Below are positions 7,106 to 16,448 of a DNA stretch of 64,000 nucleotides, piece after piece. This stretch comes from Rhynchopus sp. YZ270_cl-10 (lineage: Eukaryota > Euglenozoa > Diplonemea > Diplonemida > Diplonemidae): assembly GCA_964035575.1 (NCBI GenBank), contig OZ037878.1, positions 1-64,000 of the forward strand, read 5' to 3'. A model generated the notes under the pieces. That model did not search any database. It worked only from the letters and a program-made list of their open reading frames with translations, and was not told the origin of the DNA. A program made the position numbers and the translations under genes. The stretch's first letter is position 1. Every line of letters begins with the position of its first letter.

Positions 7106-7444
7106 TGGAATCCAGCACAGAATGGAATGGCTGGGAAATCCTTAGCAATCCATAATTCAGATGGAAAAACTCCTGACCTGGCTATTGAATTTTCGGATCA
7201 TTTTCTCAGTCACAATGCAAGCACAGAATGGAAACCAAAACCAAGCACAGAATGGAACACGGCTATAAGACTCCAGCCATTCCATTCTGTGCTGGTTTTT
7301 CGTTTCCATTCTGTGCTTGCATTGTGACTGAGAAAATGATCTGAAAATTCAATACCCGGGTCAGGAGTTTTTTTTTCCACTCCTAACAAATCCTTACAGT
7401 AAGCCTATAAGTCTCCAGCCATTCCATTCTGTGCTGGTTTTTGG
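7106..7444. repeat. Fold-back repeat built on CACAGAATGGAA
   Basis: Arms at about 7165-7256 and 7278-7374 are imperfect reverse complements over roughly 90 bp (ACTCCTGACCTGG... versus ...CCCGGGTCAGGAGT). The block TCCAGCCATTCCATTCTGTG is repeated directly at 7271 and 7413. The word CACAGAATGG or its complement recurs at least seven times. No coding content; it may be a fold-back transposon or a slippage-grown repeat. Confidence 0.7.
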
Positions 7445-7587
7445 AGCCCATTCTGTGAGCACTCGCTCGGGCCTGTACTGGAGTACGGCCAGGCCATCTC
7501 CCTTCTGCGTTCCTGCCTGTCACATCCAGTGCTCAGTTGCTGCTTCTTCAGCACAACCACATCACATCACATCACCAAAAAATAGAA

Positions 7588-7659
7588 AGGCAACTGGGGG
7601 GATCGAACCCCCGACCCTTGGTTTACAAGACCAATGCTCTGCCACTGAGCTAAATCGCC
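7588..7659 (-). tRNA. tRNA-Thr (TGT)
   Basis: Acceptor GGCGATT/AGTTGCC. Anticodon arm TTGGT-CTTGTAA-ACCAA. Confidence 0.93.
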
Positions 7660-7741
7660 GCTGATTAAGATGCTTTTGCTGTTTCTCCTGCGAAGAAGTT
7701 TTTCAAGACAACACAGAAAGGAAAGTGTGTAAAAAAAGAAA

Positions 7742-7812
7742 TGACCCTAGACGGAATCGAACCGCCGTTGATGGATTTGGAATCCATAGTGCTACCGCTA
7801 CACCATAGGGCC
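7742..7812 (-). tRNA. tRNA-Trp (CCA)
   Basis: Acceptor GGCCCTA/TAGGGTC. Anticodon arm ATGGA-TTCCAAA-TCCAT. Confidence 0.93.
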
Positions 7813-7897
7813 CATGATTTAGGGCTTCAATGCGTTTAGCATGAAGGTGGAAATTTTGCTGAAAATCCCACACAAAGGAAAAAGACACACAAAAAAG

Positions 7898-7970
7898 TGC
7901 GAGGTGCCAGGATCGAACTGACGACCTTAGGATTATGGGACCTACGCGCTCCCGACTGCGCCAACCTCGC
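7898..7970 (-). tRNA. tRNA-Met (CAT), probably elongator
   Basis: Acceptor GCGAGGT/ACCTCGC. Loop CCCATAA. It lacks the A1:U72 pair and GGG/CCC anticodon stem of eukaryotic initiator tRNA, so I call it elongator. The innermost anticodon-stem pair is a T-T mismatch. Confidence 0.85.
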
Positions 7971-8094
7971 CTTGATATTATCGTATCATTAAGAAATACA
8001 TGGGGTGCAAATTTCTACAGGTTTGTGTGGCAAAAAAATTTTTTTGAGCCAAAAAATTTTATGGGCTTCTGTGAAAACAATGACAGTTGTAGAA

Positions 8095-8178
8095 CCTCTC
8101 GTAGCTCAATTGGTAGAGCGCTCGACTGTAGAATACTCGGTTATCGAGCGGTCGCTGGTTCGATTCCGGCCGAGAGGA
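8095..8178 (+). tRNA. tRNA-Tyr (GTA) with 11-nt intron
   Basis: Acceptor CCTCTCG/CGAGAGG. Anticodon stem CTCGA/TCGAG. The anticodon GTA is at 8128-8130; one base after it lies an 11-nt intron (AATACTCGGTT, 8132-8142) that can pair with the anticodon region. Trypanosome tRNA-Tyr is also known to carry an 11-nt intron at this position. It is the only intron-containing tRNA in the cluster. Confidence 0.92.
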
Positions 8179-8256
8179 TTTTTTTTCGTTTTCGTGTTCC
8201 AGATTATTTTCTGCAAACAGATGACTGCCTAAAAACAAAGAACGGTGAGAATTACA

Positions 8257-8338
8257 GCAGTCGTATCCAAGTGGTTACGGAGGTGGACTAGAAATCCATT
8301 GGGCTCTGCCCGCGCAGGTTCAAGTCCTGCCGACTGCG
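8257..8338 (+). tRNA. tRNA-Ser (AGA)
   Basis: 82 nt with long variable arm. Anticodon loop CTAGAAA. Acceptor GCAGTCG/CGACTGC, discriminator G as usual for Ser. Confidence 0.93.
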
Positions 8339-8437
8339 ATTCATTTTTTTGTTCACAAATTTTCATGCATTTTCGTCATTTCTGTGCTCATTTTAGACCA
8401 TTTTAATCCGCGAAAATAAATCAGAGTGAAGATTGTA

Positions 8438-8509
8438 TCCTCGGTAGTATAGAGGTCAGTATTTCCGCCTGTCACGCGGAAGACCCGGGTTCAATTCCCG
8501 GCCGGGGAA
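8438..8509 (+). tRNA. tRNA-Asp (GTC)
   Basis: Acceptor TCCTCGG/CCGGGGA. Anticodon arm TCCGC-CTGTCAC-GCGGA. Confidence 0.93.
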
Positions 8510-8571
8510 TTCTTTTTTGTACAGGGCTCCCACTCATTGTTTCGTTTCTTTTCTGATGAAAATCAAATCAG

Positions 8572-8644
8572 GCCCCGTTGGCGCAATGGATAGCGCGTTG
8601 GACTTCGAATCCAAAGGTTGCGGGTTCGAGTCCCGCACGGGGTT
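8572..8644 (+). tRNA. tRNA-Arg (TCG)
   Basis: Acceptor GCCCCGT/ACGGGGT. Anticodon arm TTGGA-CTTCGAA-TCCAA. Confidence 0.93.
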
Positions 8645-8932
8645 AACTTTTTGAACATTGTTTTTTTGAACTTTTTTGAAAACACAAAAAAGTGAGAGGT
8701 TGGTGTCAAATGAATTACAGTGACAAGTTACAGTCACAACAGATAAAAACATTGGGTCCAGTGGGAAGGGGGGTCACCCCGGGATTTTGGATTTTTTGGT
8801 AGTCAACCCACCCATAAGAACCTTGAAAAATTTTTGGGAAAAACTTGAAAACTGGAAATTCTTTGAAAAGCTGACATTTCAGAAAAAATTTTCTGAACAT
8901 GAAAATTTTGCTTCCCCCTTTAAAAAAAGAAC

Positions 8933-9004
8933 TGCACTTACCGGGAGTCGAACCCGGGCCGCTCGCTTGGAAGGCGAGAATACTAACCGTTATACCATAA
9001 GTGC
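8933..9004 (-). tRNA. tRNA-Gly (TCC)
   Basis: Acceptor GCACTTA/TAAGTGC. Anticodon arm CTCGC-CTTCCAA-GCGAG. Confidence 0.93.
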
Positions 9005-9093
9005 TGTTACTTTCATGCAAAGTGTTTTCTTTGTGAGGGGCGATTTCAAAATGAAAATAATTTCAAATTCTTCAAATTGCCTAAAAAAAGAAG

Positions 9094-9165
9094 CAACCGT
9101 GGCAGGACTCGAACCTGCAACCGCCTGATCCGTGGTCAGGCGCTCTTCCATTGAGCCACACGGTC
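9094..9165 (-). tRNA. tRNA-Arg (ACG) with C33
   Basis: Acceptor GACCGTG/CACGGTT. Anticodon arm CCTGA-CCACGGA-TCAGG. The base before the anticodon is C instead of the nearly universal U33; all stems are otherwise paired. It reads CGN codons after A34-to-inosine editing. Confidence 0.88.
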
Positions 9166-9252
9166 CATGTCTTTAGGCAATAGTATCTTTTATGTGGCCT
9201 GCATATTTTTGGAGTTGGAAAAAATGAAAATGGTTGATTGCACAGCTAAAAA

Positions 9253-9324
9253 AGCGGTTACCGAGAATTGAACTCGGGTCTCCCGTGCCACAAACGGGTG
9301 TTCTAACCACTAAACCATAACCGC
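9253..9324 (-). tRNA. tRNA-His (GTG)
   Basis: Acceptor GCGGTTA/TAACCGC. Anticodon arm CCCGT-TTGTGGC-ACGGG. No encoded G-1, so it must be added after transcription. Confidence 0.93.
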
Positions 9325-9440
9325 TTGAATATTCCCACTTATTGGGATCTCAGAAAGGGTTTTATTTCCCGGGATATTGTGAAATATTTTTCAATCATGC
9401 AACGAGCGGCAACTCGAGCACAATTTCGACTAATATCGTA

Positions 9441-9511
9441 GCGTAATTGGTCTAGTGGTAGAATGGCCCCCCGCCACGGGGTCGGCCCGGGTTCGATTCC
9501 CGGATTACGCA
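9441..9511 (+). tRNA. tRNA-Gly (GCC)
   Basis: Acceptor GCGTAAT/ATTACGC. Anticodon loop CCGCCAC on a GCCCC/GGGGT stem. Confidence 0.92.
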
Positions 9512-9749
9512 CTCTCTTTTTGCGATTGACAAAAGCAAAACAATATGGTTTCGGACAGTTTCAGGTCAGTCACAAACTCGTTCAAAACGAAAAAGTGGAA
9601 ATGATATGTACTCTTTCTTGTGTAAGGATTCTTAGTGGAGAAAGAAATTTTTTGTCTGATGCCGGTTTTTGCTCGACATAGTAAGTCAGTTCAGTCACAA
9701 CTTCCGTCACAATCGAAAAAAAATTTGACTCATATGTTTATAAACCCAT

Positions 9750-10019
9750 GCTGACTTACATGTTTATTTGTTCACAAAAATCCCAGTTCATAAACATGTA
9801 AGTCAGTATGGCCGCTCTGGTGGCCGCATGTTTTTGGGTTAACTTACGTGTTTATGAAAAACCTGACTTACATGTTTATTTGTTCACAAAATTCCCTGGG
9901 TTAATAACCATGTAAGTCAGGTTTTTCATAACCATGTAAGTCAGGTTGGGACTACAACATGTTCATAAACCCAACCTGACTTACATGTATATTTCTTCAC
10001 AAAATTCCCAAGATATGGC
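9750..10019. repeat. Nested inverted repeats of CTGACTTACATGTTTAT
   Basis: The word TGACTTACATG or its complement CATGTAAGTCA occurs at least six times in alternating orientation, several times followed by TTTGTTCACAAAA. Several hairpins can form, for example around 9751-9806 and 9863-9920. No coding potential. Confidence 0.7.
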
Positions 10020-10056
10020 CGGTGCACTGGTCAGAGACATCACGTTTGCGGGCCAA

Positions 10057-10229
10057 CCCCCCTGTGCGCCCGATTAGGAATACCCCCCTGTGCGCCCGAT
10101 TAGCTTACCCCCCTGTGCGCCCGATTAGGAATACCCCCCTGTGCGCCCGATTAGCTTACCCCCCTGTGCGCCCGATTAGGAATACCCCTGTGCGCCCGAT
10201 TAGGGATCCCCCTGTGCGCCCACCTACCT
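10057..10229 (+). repeat. Tandem repeat, unit CCTGTGCGCCCGATTAG plus variable tail
   Basis: Seven copies of a 25-26 bp unit. The tail alternates between GAATACC and CTTACC, so the true repeat is a two-unit higher-order block. Just beyond it is the perfect 20-bp palindrome CCTGGTCAGATCTGACCAGG (10248-10267). The rest of 10268-10581 shows no gene. Confidence 0.85.
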
Positions 10230-10581
10230 AGTCACTGTGACCAGGTGCCTGGTCAGATCTGACCAGGTACCCTTACTAATATGCCTTACCAATATGGCCA
10301 GGGGTGTGGTATGTTGGGTGCACAAGGGAGTTTCACGATGGGGGAATACATGCTGGACATGTGCCTTATCTTATGCACAGGTGCAATGGATGGCATAGCA
10401 AACCCGTATACCCATTGCGTGTGTGGGTTTGCTGGCCTAGGACGGTATGGAAAGTGCACGGGTCCACCGCAGTGCAACCAGTCATGCACCAAGGGCAACT
10501 GGCTGTTTTATCAATTTTTGAACTTTTTTTTAGACATTGCCAAACCTTCTCCATAATCTGAGATCTTGGGAAACAAGATAA

Positions 10582-10653
10582 GCTCGCGTGGCGCAATGGA
10601 AGCGCGTCGGTTCCCGACGCCGGAGGTTGCGGGTTCGATCCCCGCCGCGAGTA
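10582..10653 (+). tRNA. tRNA-Arg (CCG)
   Basis: Acceptor GCTCGCG/CGCGAGT. Loop TCCCGAC; the anticodon stem has two G:U closing pairs. Confidence 0.9.
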
Positions 10654-10790
10654 CTTTTTATTCATTCCAAAATATTTTTGGATTTCCTTCTTCTCAGAGC
10701 TTTCTTGTCACAAAACTTTGCCAAATTGAAAATTCAGAAATGCGAAAATATCAAAAAACAGCTCCGAAATTTGAAAGCAATCAAAAAGGA

Positions 10791-10862
10791 TTCCCCCTCC
10801 GGGGTTTGAACCCGGGTCGCCTGGGTGAAAGCCAGGTATACTAACCACTGTACTAAAGGGGA
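10791..10862 (-). tRNA. tRNA-Glu (TTC)
   Basis: Acceptor TCCCCTT/AGGGGGA. Anticodon arm CCTGG-CTTTCAC-CCAGG. Confidence 0.93.
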
Positions 10863-10959
10863 GGTGATACTTAGGCACAATCCAAAAAGGGTACTTTTGT
10901 GCAAGCTACACGGAGTTTCAAACGAAAAAAAAATGAAAAATGAAAATCCAAAAAGACAA

Positions 10960-11031
10960 GGGCTCGGCGGGGAATTGAACCCCGGACCTCTCGCACCCTA
11001 AGCGAGAATCATGCCACTAGACCACCGAGCC
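10960..11031 (-). tRNA. tRNA-Pro (AGG)
   Basis: Acceptor GGCTCGG/CCGAGCC. Anticodon arm CTCGC-TTAGGGT-GCGAG. Confidence 0.93.
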
Positions 11032-11145
11032 ACGAATTCTCTCGCATTCTCTTCGTAACGCGGCCATAAATTTCCATCATTCCTTGTGTGTGTTTTCGTT
11101 TTGAATAAGGTCCCCATGTAAATGCTGTCTTCGCTAACAATCAGA

Positions 11146-11218
11146 TCCTCCTTGGCGCAGTCGGTAGCGCGTCAGGCTGTTAACCTGCAGGTCGTTGGTT
11201 CGAACCCAACAGGAGGAG
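11146..11218 (+). tRNA. tRNA-Asn (GTT), copy 2
   Basis: Identical to 5626-5698, including the T-rich 3' flank; otherwise different flanks. Confidence 0.94.
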
Positions 11219-11471
11219 ATTTTTCATTTTTTTGAGTTTTTGACTCTATTTTTGATTTTGAGCTAAAAACCCAAGTTGTGTGTCATCTTGATGTTGAAAC
11301 TATTGTTCAGGATTTCCAAGGTTGTCTCACCAAAAAAACCAAACATCTTGAATGTTGTCCTAACTTGGAGATTCTTGACCTGAAGATAAAACAGATTTTT
11401 TCAGGTTTTTTTTTGAGTTTGAAAAAGTTCAGAAAAGAATGAAAAAAGGTATCAATGCAGTGTATAAAAAA

Positions 11472-11553
11472 CGCGAACGGCAAGGTTCGAACTTGCGCAT
11501 GCAGAGCACACTCGCTTAGCAGGCGAGCCCCGTAACCACTTGGGTACGTCCGC
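11472..11553 (-). tRNA. tRNA-Ser (GCT)
   Basis: 82 nt, long variable arm. Anticodon arm CTCGC-CTGCTAA-GCGAG. Acceptor GCGGACG/CGTTCGC. Confidence 0.92.
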
Positions 11554-11779
11554 TTAATTACCTGTCAGTACTTAGGACGAAGCTTGTACTTTGCTTAACA
11601 ACTTAGTTAGTGCGATTTGGTCTGGGTGGGATCACCAAAAATCATCGCAATTGTGACCACCAAAAATTTTTTTTGGGCACGATTTCGCACGATGGCGGGC
11701 TCATTGCACAACGACCAACACACCATGTTTTCCAACAAATAAAAAAAATTCAGAAAAATTCAGGTATCAATACAAAAAG

Positions 11780-11852
11780 CACCTCCCGCGGGGCTCGAAC
11801 CCGCGACCACAAGGTTAAGGGCCTTGCGCTCTACCGACTGAGCTAGGGAGGC
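11780..11852 (-). tRNA. tRNA-Lys (CTT), copy 2
   Basis: Same 73-nt sequence as 6700-6772, opposite strand. Confidence 0.94.
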
Positions 11853-11954
11853 TCATATTAACTTAAATCAAAGAATCATTGTGGGGTACTTGTGTGTACC
11901 TGCAACCACCAAATTTTCCATCGTTGTTGTGTGAACAAAAGGATCCGGATTATC

Positions 11955-12026
11955 TCTCCTATGGTGTAGTGGTTAGCACCCTGGACTTTGAATCCAGTAG
12001 CCGCGGTTCAAACCCGCGTGGGAGAA
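11955..12026 (+). tRNA. tRNA-Gln (TTG)
   Basis: Acceptor TCTCCTA/TGGGAGA. Anticodon arm CTGGA-CTTTGAA-TCCAG. Confidence 0.93.
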
Positions 12027-12143
12027 CTTTTCTTTTTCCAAGTGTTTTCAATATTTTTTGGAGCTTTGTCACACACACATCTTCAATCTTTGCATTTGAT
12101 GACAAAAACATAAATCACAGAAATCAAACGAAAAGGTAAAGAA

Positions 12144-12225
12144 CGCTGACGGCAGGGTTCGAACCTGCGCGGGCAGAGCCCAGTGGATTTCAAGTCCACC
12201 TCCGTAACCACTTGGATACGTCAGC
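12144..12225 (-). tRNA. tRNA-Ser (TGA)
   Basis: 82 nt, body close to Ser(AGA) at 8257. Anticodon arm GTGGA-CTTGAAA-TCCAC. Confidence 0.93.
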
Positions 12226-12302
12226 ATAGTTGAGGAAGCACAACGCCCCAGATCCTGAAAATGAGCACAAAAAAGAGAATCCAATCAATCCAAAAAAGTA
12301 GG

Positions 12303-12374
12303 CACCCGCCGTGGGGATCGAACCCACGACCATTGGATTAAAAGTCCAACGCTCTACCGCTGAGCTAGGCGGGC
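12303..12374 (-). tRNA. tRNA-Lys (TTT)
   Basis: Acceptor GCCCGCC/GGCGGGT. Anticodon arm TTGGA-CTTTTAA-TCCAA. Confidence 0.93.
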
Positions 12375-12487
12375 ATTCGTTTTAAAGGAAAGAGTCAATT
12401 TCAAGGCTTGTTGCGTTCTTGAAAAAAATTGACAAAAAGACGAACAGAACGTGCCCCAAGTACCTCTCCTTGAGGGACATTTATCAG

Positions 12488-12559
12488 GGGCGTTTAGCTC
12501 AGTGGTAGAGCGCCCGTTCTGCATACGGGAGGCCGAGGGTTCGAACCCCTCAATGTCCA
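12488..12559 (+). tRNA. tRNA-Ala (TGC)
   Basis: Acceptor GGGCGTT/AATGTCC with G:U pairs. Anticodon arm CCCGT-TCTGCAT-ACGGG. Last tRNA of the cluster. Confidence 0.9.
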
Positions 12560-12873
12560 TTTTTTTGCCATATTTTGTTGATTATTTTTTGGTTGGGACA
12601 GTCAACACACAAAAATATCGCTCCCCCTTTGCCTATTGGTTTTATTTTATTTTATTTTTAGAATTAGAGTGTACAGCTAGGTAGGACCAGACGTCGTTAA
12701 CAGCTATGAACCAAAGAGGTTCTCAGTGTCGTCGGCCAAGCCCCTTCACCAAAAAAGACTACAACAAGAAAACAAACACACAGAAAAAAAAGTAAAAGAA
12801 TGCCCTTCCTCAGTCCGGAAGTATCACCTCAACCGGTCACACCTGCCGTAAAATAGAGAGAGGTTACAGAATA

Positions 12874-12874
<1 letters not shown>

Positions 12875-12912
<38 letters not shown>
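12875..12912. repeat. Homopolymer tract, 38 A
   Basis: Uninterrupted A run. No adjacent target duplication or coding remnant shows it to be a retroposon tail. Confidence 0.9.
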
Positions 12913-12915
<3 letters not shown>

Positions 12916-13161
12916 GAACTGACACCATTGCGTCGTACCTGTGATTTTGAGGGTCTTTTAGCGATGAGGATGTGTGTGATGGTCCGATTGGCGAGTCTGA
13001 CCTCATAATGCGTTCAGGAACATCCGAATAACCCATTTTCCCAACGTTTTCACATTTTTGAGCATTTTGCTCTTGCGCAATAGTGGGGGAAACCACTTCC
13101 GGGAGGTTTCGGGAGGGTTTCGGGAACCAAAAAAAGCCGCCCCCTGTGCACCTTAGATACC

Positions 13162-13783
13162 TGCAAGGATGCTGTGCAAGGATGCTGTGCAAGGATGCTG
13201 TGCAAGGATGCTGTGCAAGGATGCTGTGCAAGGATGCTGTGCAAGGATGCTGTGCAAGGATGCTGTGCAAGGATGCTGTGCAAGGATGCTGTGCAAGGAT
13301 GCTGTGCAAGGATGCTGTGCAAGGATGCTGTGCAAGGATGCTGTGCAAGGATGCTGTGCAAGGATGCTGTGCAAGGATGCTGTGCAAGGATGCTGTGCAA
13401 GGATGCTGTGCAAGGATGCTGTGCAAGGATGCTGTGCAAGGATGCTGTGCAAGGATGCTGTGCAAGGATGCTGTGCAAGGATGCTGTGCAAGGATGCTGT
13501 GCAAGGATGCTGTGCAAGGATGCTGTGCAAGGATGCTGTGCAAGGATGCTGTGCAAGGATGCTGTGCAAGGATGCTGTGCAAGGATGCTGTGCAAGGATG
13601 CTGTGCAAGGATGCTGTGCAAGGATGCTGTGCAAGGATGCTGTGCAAGGATGCTGTGCAAGGATGCTGTGCAAGGATGCTGTGCAAGGATGCTGTGCAAG
13701 GATGCTGTGCAAGGATGCTGTGCAAGGATGCTGTGCAAGGATGCTGTGCAAGGATGCTGTGCAAGGATGCTGTGCAAGGATGT
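13162..13783. repeat. Tandem 13-bp repeat, about 48 copies
   Basis: TGCAAGGATGCTG repeated with no visible variation over 622 bp. The unit contains no stop in any phase and 13 is not a multiple of 3, so all six frames stay open, giving long spurious frames with a 13-residue period. The seed TGCTGTGCAAG also occurs once at 14100-14110. Confidence 0.97.
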
Positions 13784-13829
13784 TCCTGCAGCAGAAGCCT
13801 CTGGTGCAGGAAGTCACATCAAATGCAGC

Positions 13830-14080
13830 TTACACCCACCCAACAGCCTTTATCGCCTCAAACAGGTGCGACATCATCAGTCGTGATGACACCTCCACGG
13901 TCCCCAAGTTCAGCACACGCAGACAGTCGGTGATCATGGCAAAGCGTCCCAGTGCGGCTTGTCCGTGAAGTATATAATCTGTCTGACGTGCCCTTGAAGT
14001 TGCAGGTTGTGAGGAACGACTTCCCCTCCCGGTCCATCGCCTCAAAGATGCGCAGCATCAGGGCCCGCCATCGGAGAACC
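13830..14080 (-). pseudogene. Possible broken coding fragment
   Basis: Two adjacent minus-strand frames carry protein-like text (ALMLRIFEAMDREGKSFL and MITDCLRVLNLGTVEVSSRL) with a frame change between them and no start or stop context. It could be a decayed exon, or one interrupted by a small intron I cannot define. Family unknown. Confidence 0.25.
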
Positions 14081-14215
14081 CGTTGCCCCGTTCAGCAGAA
14101 TGCTGTGCAAGTCTCCTCAAGTGACCCTGCTTACCTGCATGCTTCACCTTGCTTTGTACTGGCCTCCCCTACATGTGCCTCAAACCTGCAAACCCGCGAA
14201 CCGGTTTTGCCTATG

Positions 14216-14574
14216 TGTGGTTGTTGTTACTTTCGAGAGGTGGAAGTACCTGGTGGTTTGTGAGTGTTGACAGGGGTGGAAACAAGAGTAAAAGAACTGA
14301 ACACATTATTTCTTAAATCCTAGGTAGGACTCACAGAGGGCAAATGTCTCGCCTCCTCAACAAACCTGCAGCCCTTCCAACATCAGACAGATTCGCTAAA
14401 TAGTGTTGATAATAAAAGTGGTTTTAAGAATGTCACGCAAGCATTTGAATAGGCCTATGTAACGCTCAGAAGGAGAAAATAATGTTACTGTACAAATGAA
14501 TAAAGCAAACACAAGAAGGTAACACTTTGCTATTCCGGCGTAATTTGTTCAGCAAAATACCTGCGACACGATAA
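14216..14574. repeat. 360-bp direct repeat, left copy
   Basis: Matches 19577-19944 at roughly 97 percent by eye, from GTGTGGTTGTTGTTACTTT to AAAATACCTGCGACACGAT. The right copy is the 5' flank of the 1042-aa surface protein gene. This copy has no such gene next to it, so it looks like an orphaned promoter/5' flank left by duplication or deletion. Confidence 0.9.
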
Positions 14575-15263
14575 ACAGAAGGAGATGGCATAATGTTGAC
14601 ATGTTCATCACAACGAACATACGCGGCATCTTCCAAGACGAACCGAAACAAAGTTGATTGAAATACACTATTCGCACGACGCCAAATAGATGGTAAAGTT
14701 GAGAAGATGAAACTAAGCTCGCAAGAGGTGGAAACAGAAAATAAAAGTGATAGAGATGTCTCGCCTTGCACATCTCAAAAAGGAAATAAAGAGTATTACA
14801 ACATGTCCATTCAATGAATTGAAAGTACAGGTATGGGGATCAAAAATGTTCCCTTCTTTGAAATAAACGAAAAAGAAGTCTTGACAGTGTTGACGACGCT
14901 CTGCCCGCGGCTGCGTGTCATCGTCACCACATCCAAGACAAGAAACGAACAAAATAAACAATTCTAAAATAGCACACGTGTGGCCCGCGCCCTGTCGCCA
15001 CGTTTCTGCAAGGGGCACTTATGCCACACAACACGCTGCAACACTGACACAAGTTTCTTGTGACAGCGGCTCTGTGCACATGGTGGTAAACAAAGCGCAT
15101 CATGACAATGCACTTAGAACGGGTAGGGGACTACACCCAACAGCCACCATGTGGTCATGGTAACATCGGGTGAACAACATGGGTAAAGCAGGCGTACAAG
15201 GACGCTTCAGGGAGGGGGTGTCATTTTACTTGTGACAACATGACGACAATAAAACAGTGAAGT
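14575..15263. other. Gene-free stretch
   Basis: No gene recognised between the direct repeat and the piggyBac-like element. Confidence 0.4.
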
Positions 15264-15267
15264 TTAA

Positions 15268-16270
15268 CCCTTTAAGGACCAGAGGGGACATATATGTCCA
15301 CGCAACCACCTAAATTGGCTTCCACTAGGATTTTTTGAAGATTTTTTTTTTAAATGAGAAGATTTTGTGCGAAATCTTTCAAAAGACGCAAGATTCGATT
15401 TTTTTTGACGCTCTCATCCCCTCTCATCCACACCCGGCATTATCACATAATAGGGTATTTTGGGTCATTTTTTGGGAATAATGTACCATTCTGACGCGCT
15501 TGAGTCATCAGAGGATTCAAACTTTGGTGTGCAGGGAACCATTTTGTACGGTCTTCAGAACGAAACCAAAATAATGGAAAATACCCGCGACTGGGCAAAG
15601 TAACACGCGTAGTTGCAGTTCCTGACCCTGAACTGGATGTGCCTCTTCTCCGTGTATTTATTGCATTTTGTCTTTTGAGGGACATTGTACAGAAAATCTA
15701 TATCAACACGGTCAAGGTACAGAGACACTGGCAGGAGGGTGTTGGTCGACAACTTCTTCTTGCTTGGGAAACAGGCGTCTGAAAACAGATTACATGTGCG
15801 GGGGATGCGGCGTTCACCTTCGTTCAGCACCAGGCCAAGTTGGCCAAAAGTCCCAAAAGCCCCAACTTTTGTACTGTCCTACCTCTGTACAATTACGGTA
15901 TATATAGTTGGTTGGTACCTTCTCTCCATGCAGTGAGACATTATCTACTAGGACTTTTTGATCGATTTTTTTTTCTTTTGAAAGATTTTGAACCGATCTT
16001 TCAAATAAAGCCATTTTCGAAAACCGAAAAAACAGGTGCGCAACCGGAATAATTTTTTTCTTCAAAATTTTCAGAAAAAAATATCAGCTCTCCTCAATTT
16101 TCAATTTTCCATTTTTCTCATTTTATTTCGATTTCTGCTCCATTTGAAAGATCTGCTCAAAATCTTTCAATTGCGGCCAGGTACGATCAAAAATATGCAT
16201 CGGATCTCATTTTACCTATGGGAGAGAAGATCCTAGCAAATCGAAAAAATCGGTCGTGGTCCATAAAGGG
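15268..16270. mobile_element. piggyBac-like element, decayed
   Basis: A 1003-bp segment bounded on both sides by TTAA (15264-15267 and 16271-16274), the piggyBac target. Termini are inverted: CCCTTTAAGGACCAGAGGGG at the left and, read inward from the right, CCCTTTATGGACCACGACCG. Plus-strand frames near 15735-15830 contain VLVDNFFLLGKQ, resembling the piggyBac transposase VDNFF/YTS motif. The remaining coding sequence is too short for a transposase (typically about 500-600 aa), so it is an internally deleted relic. Confidence 0.65.
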
Positions 16271-16448
16271 TTAAAAAAAAATGCACTCAGAGGAAATCAA
16301 TTAGGTTTTATGCGATAAGGGGATACGGGATGGGATTTTAGGATGGGTGAAGATGGTTAAGTATTCTTCTGCAAAATGCCTACCGGACTACTTTGAAGCC
16401 ACAACAACAATAACAACAATAACAACAGTAAAAAAGCAGTGACACTGT

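Noticed and set aside
9094-9165. His (GTG) reading of this tRNA from the plus strand, where GTG is visible
   Set aside because: The tRNA folds only on the minus strand, which puts ACG in the anticodon; the true His gene is at 9253-9324.
12875-12912. Poly(A) tail of a retroposed copy
   Set aside because: No target duplication and no coding or tRNA-like body upstream on either strand.
13162-13783. CRISPR-like array
   Set aside because: The repeat is contiguous without spacers and lies in a eukaryotic genome.
12824-13968. Six overlapping long open frames of 200-317 codons around 13.2-13.8 kb
   Set aside because: They are a product of the stop-free 13-bp repeat, which keeps every frame open. 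Composition is purely periodic and no start, stop or splice context supports translation.
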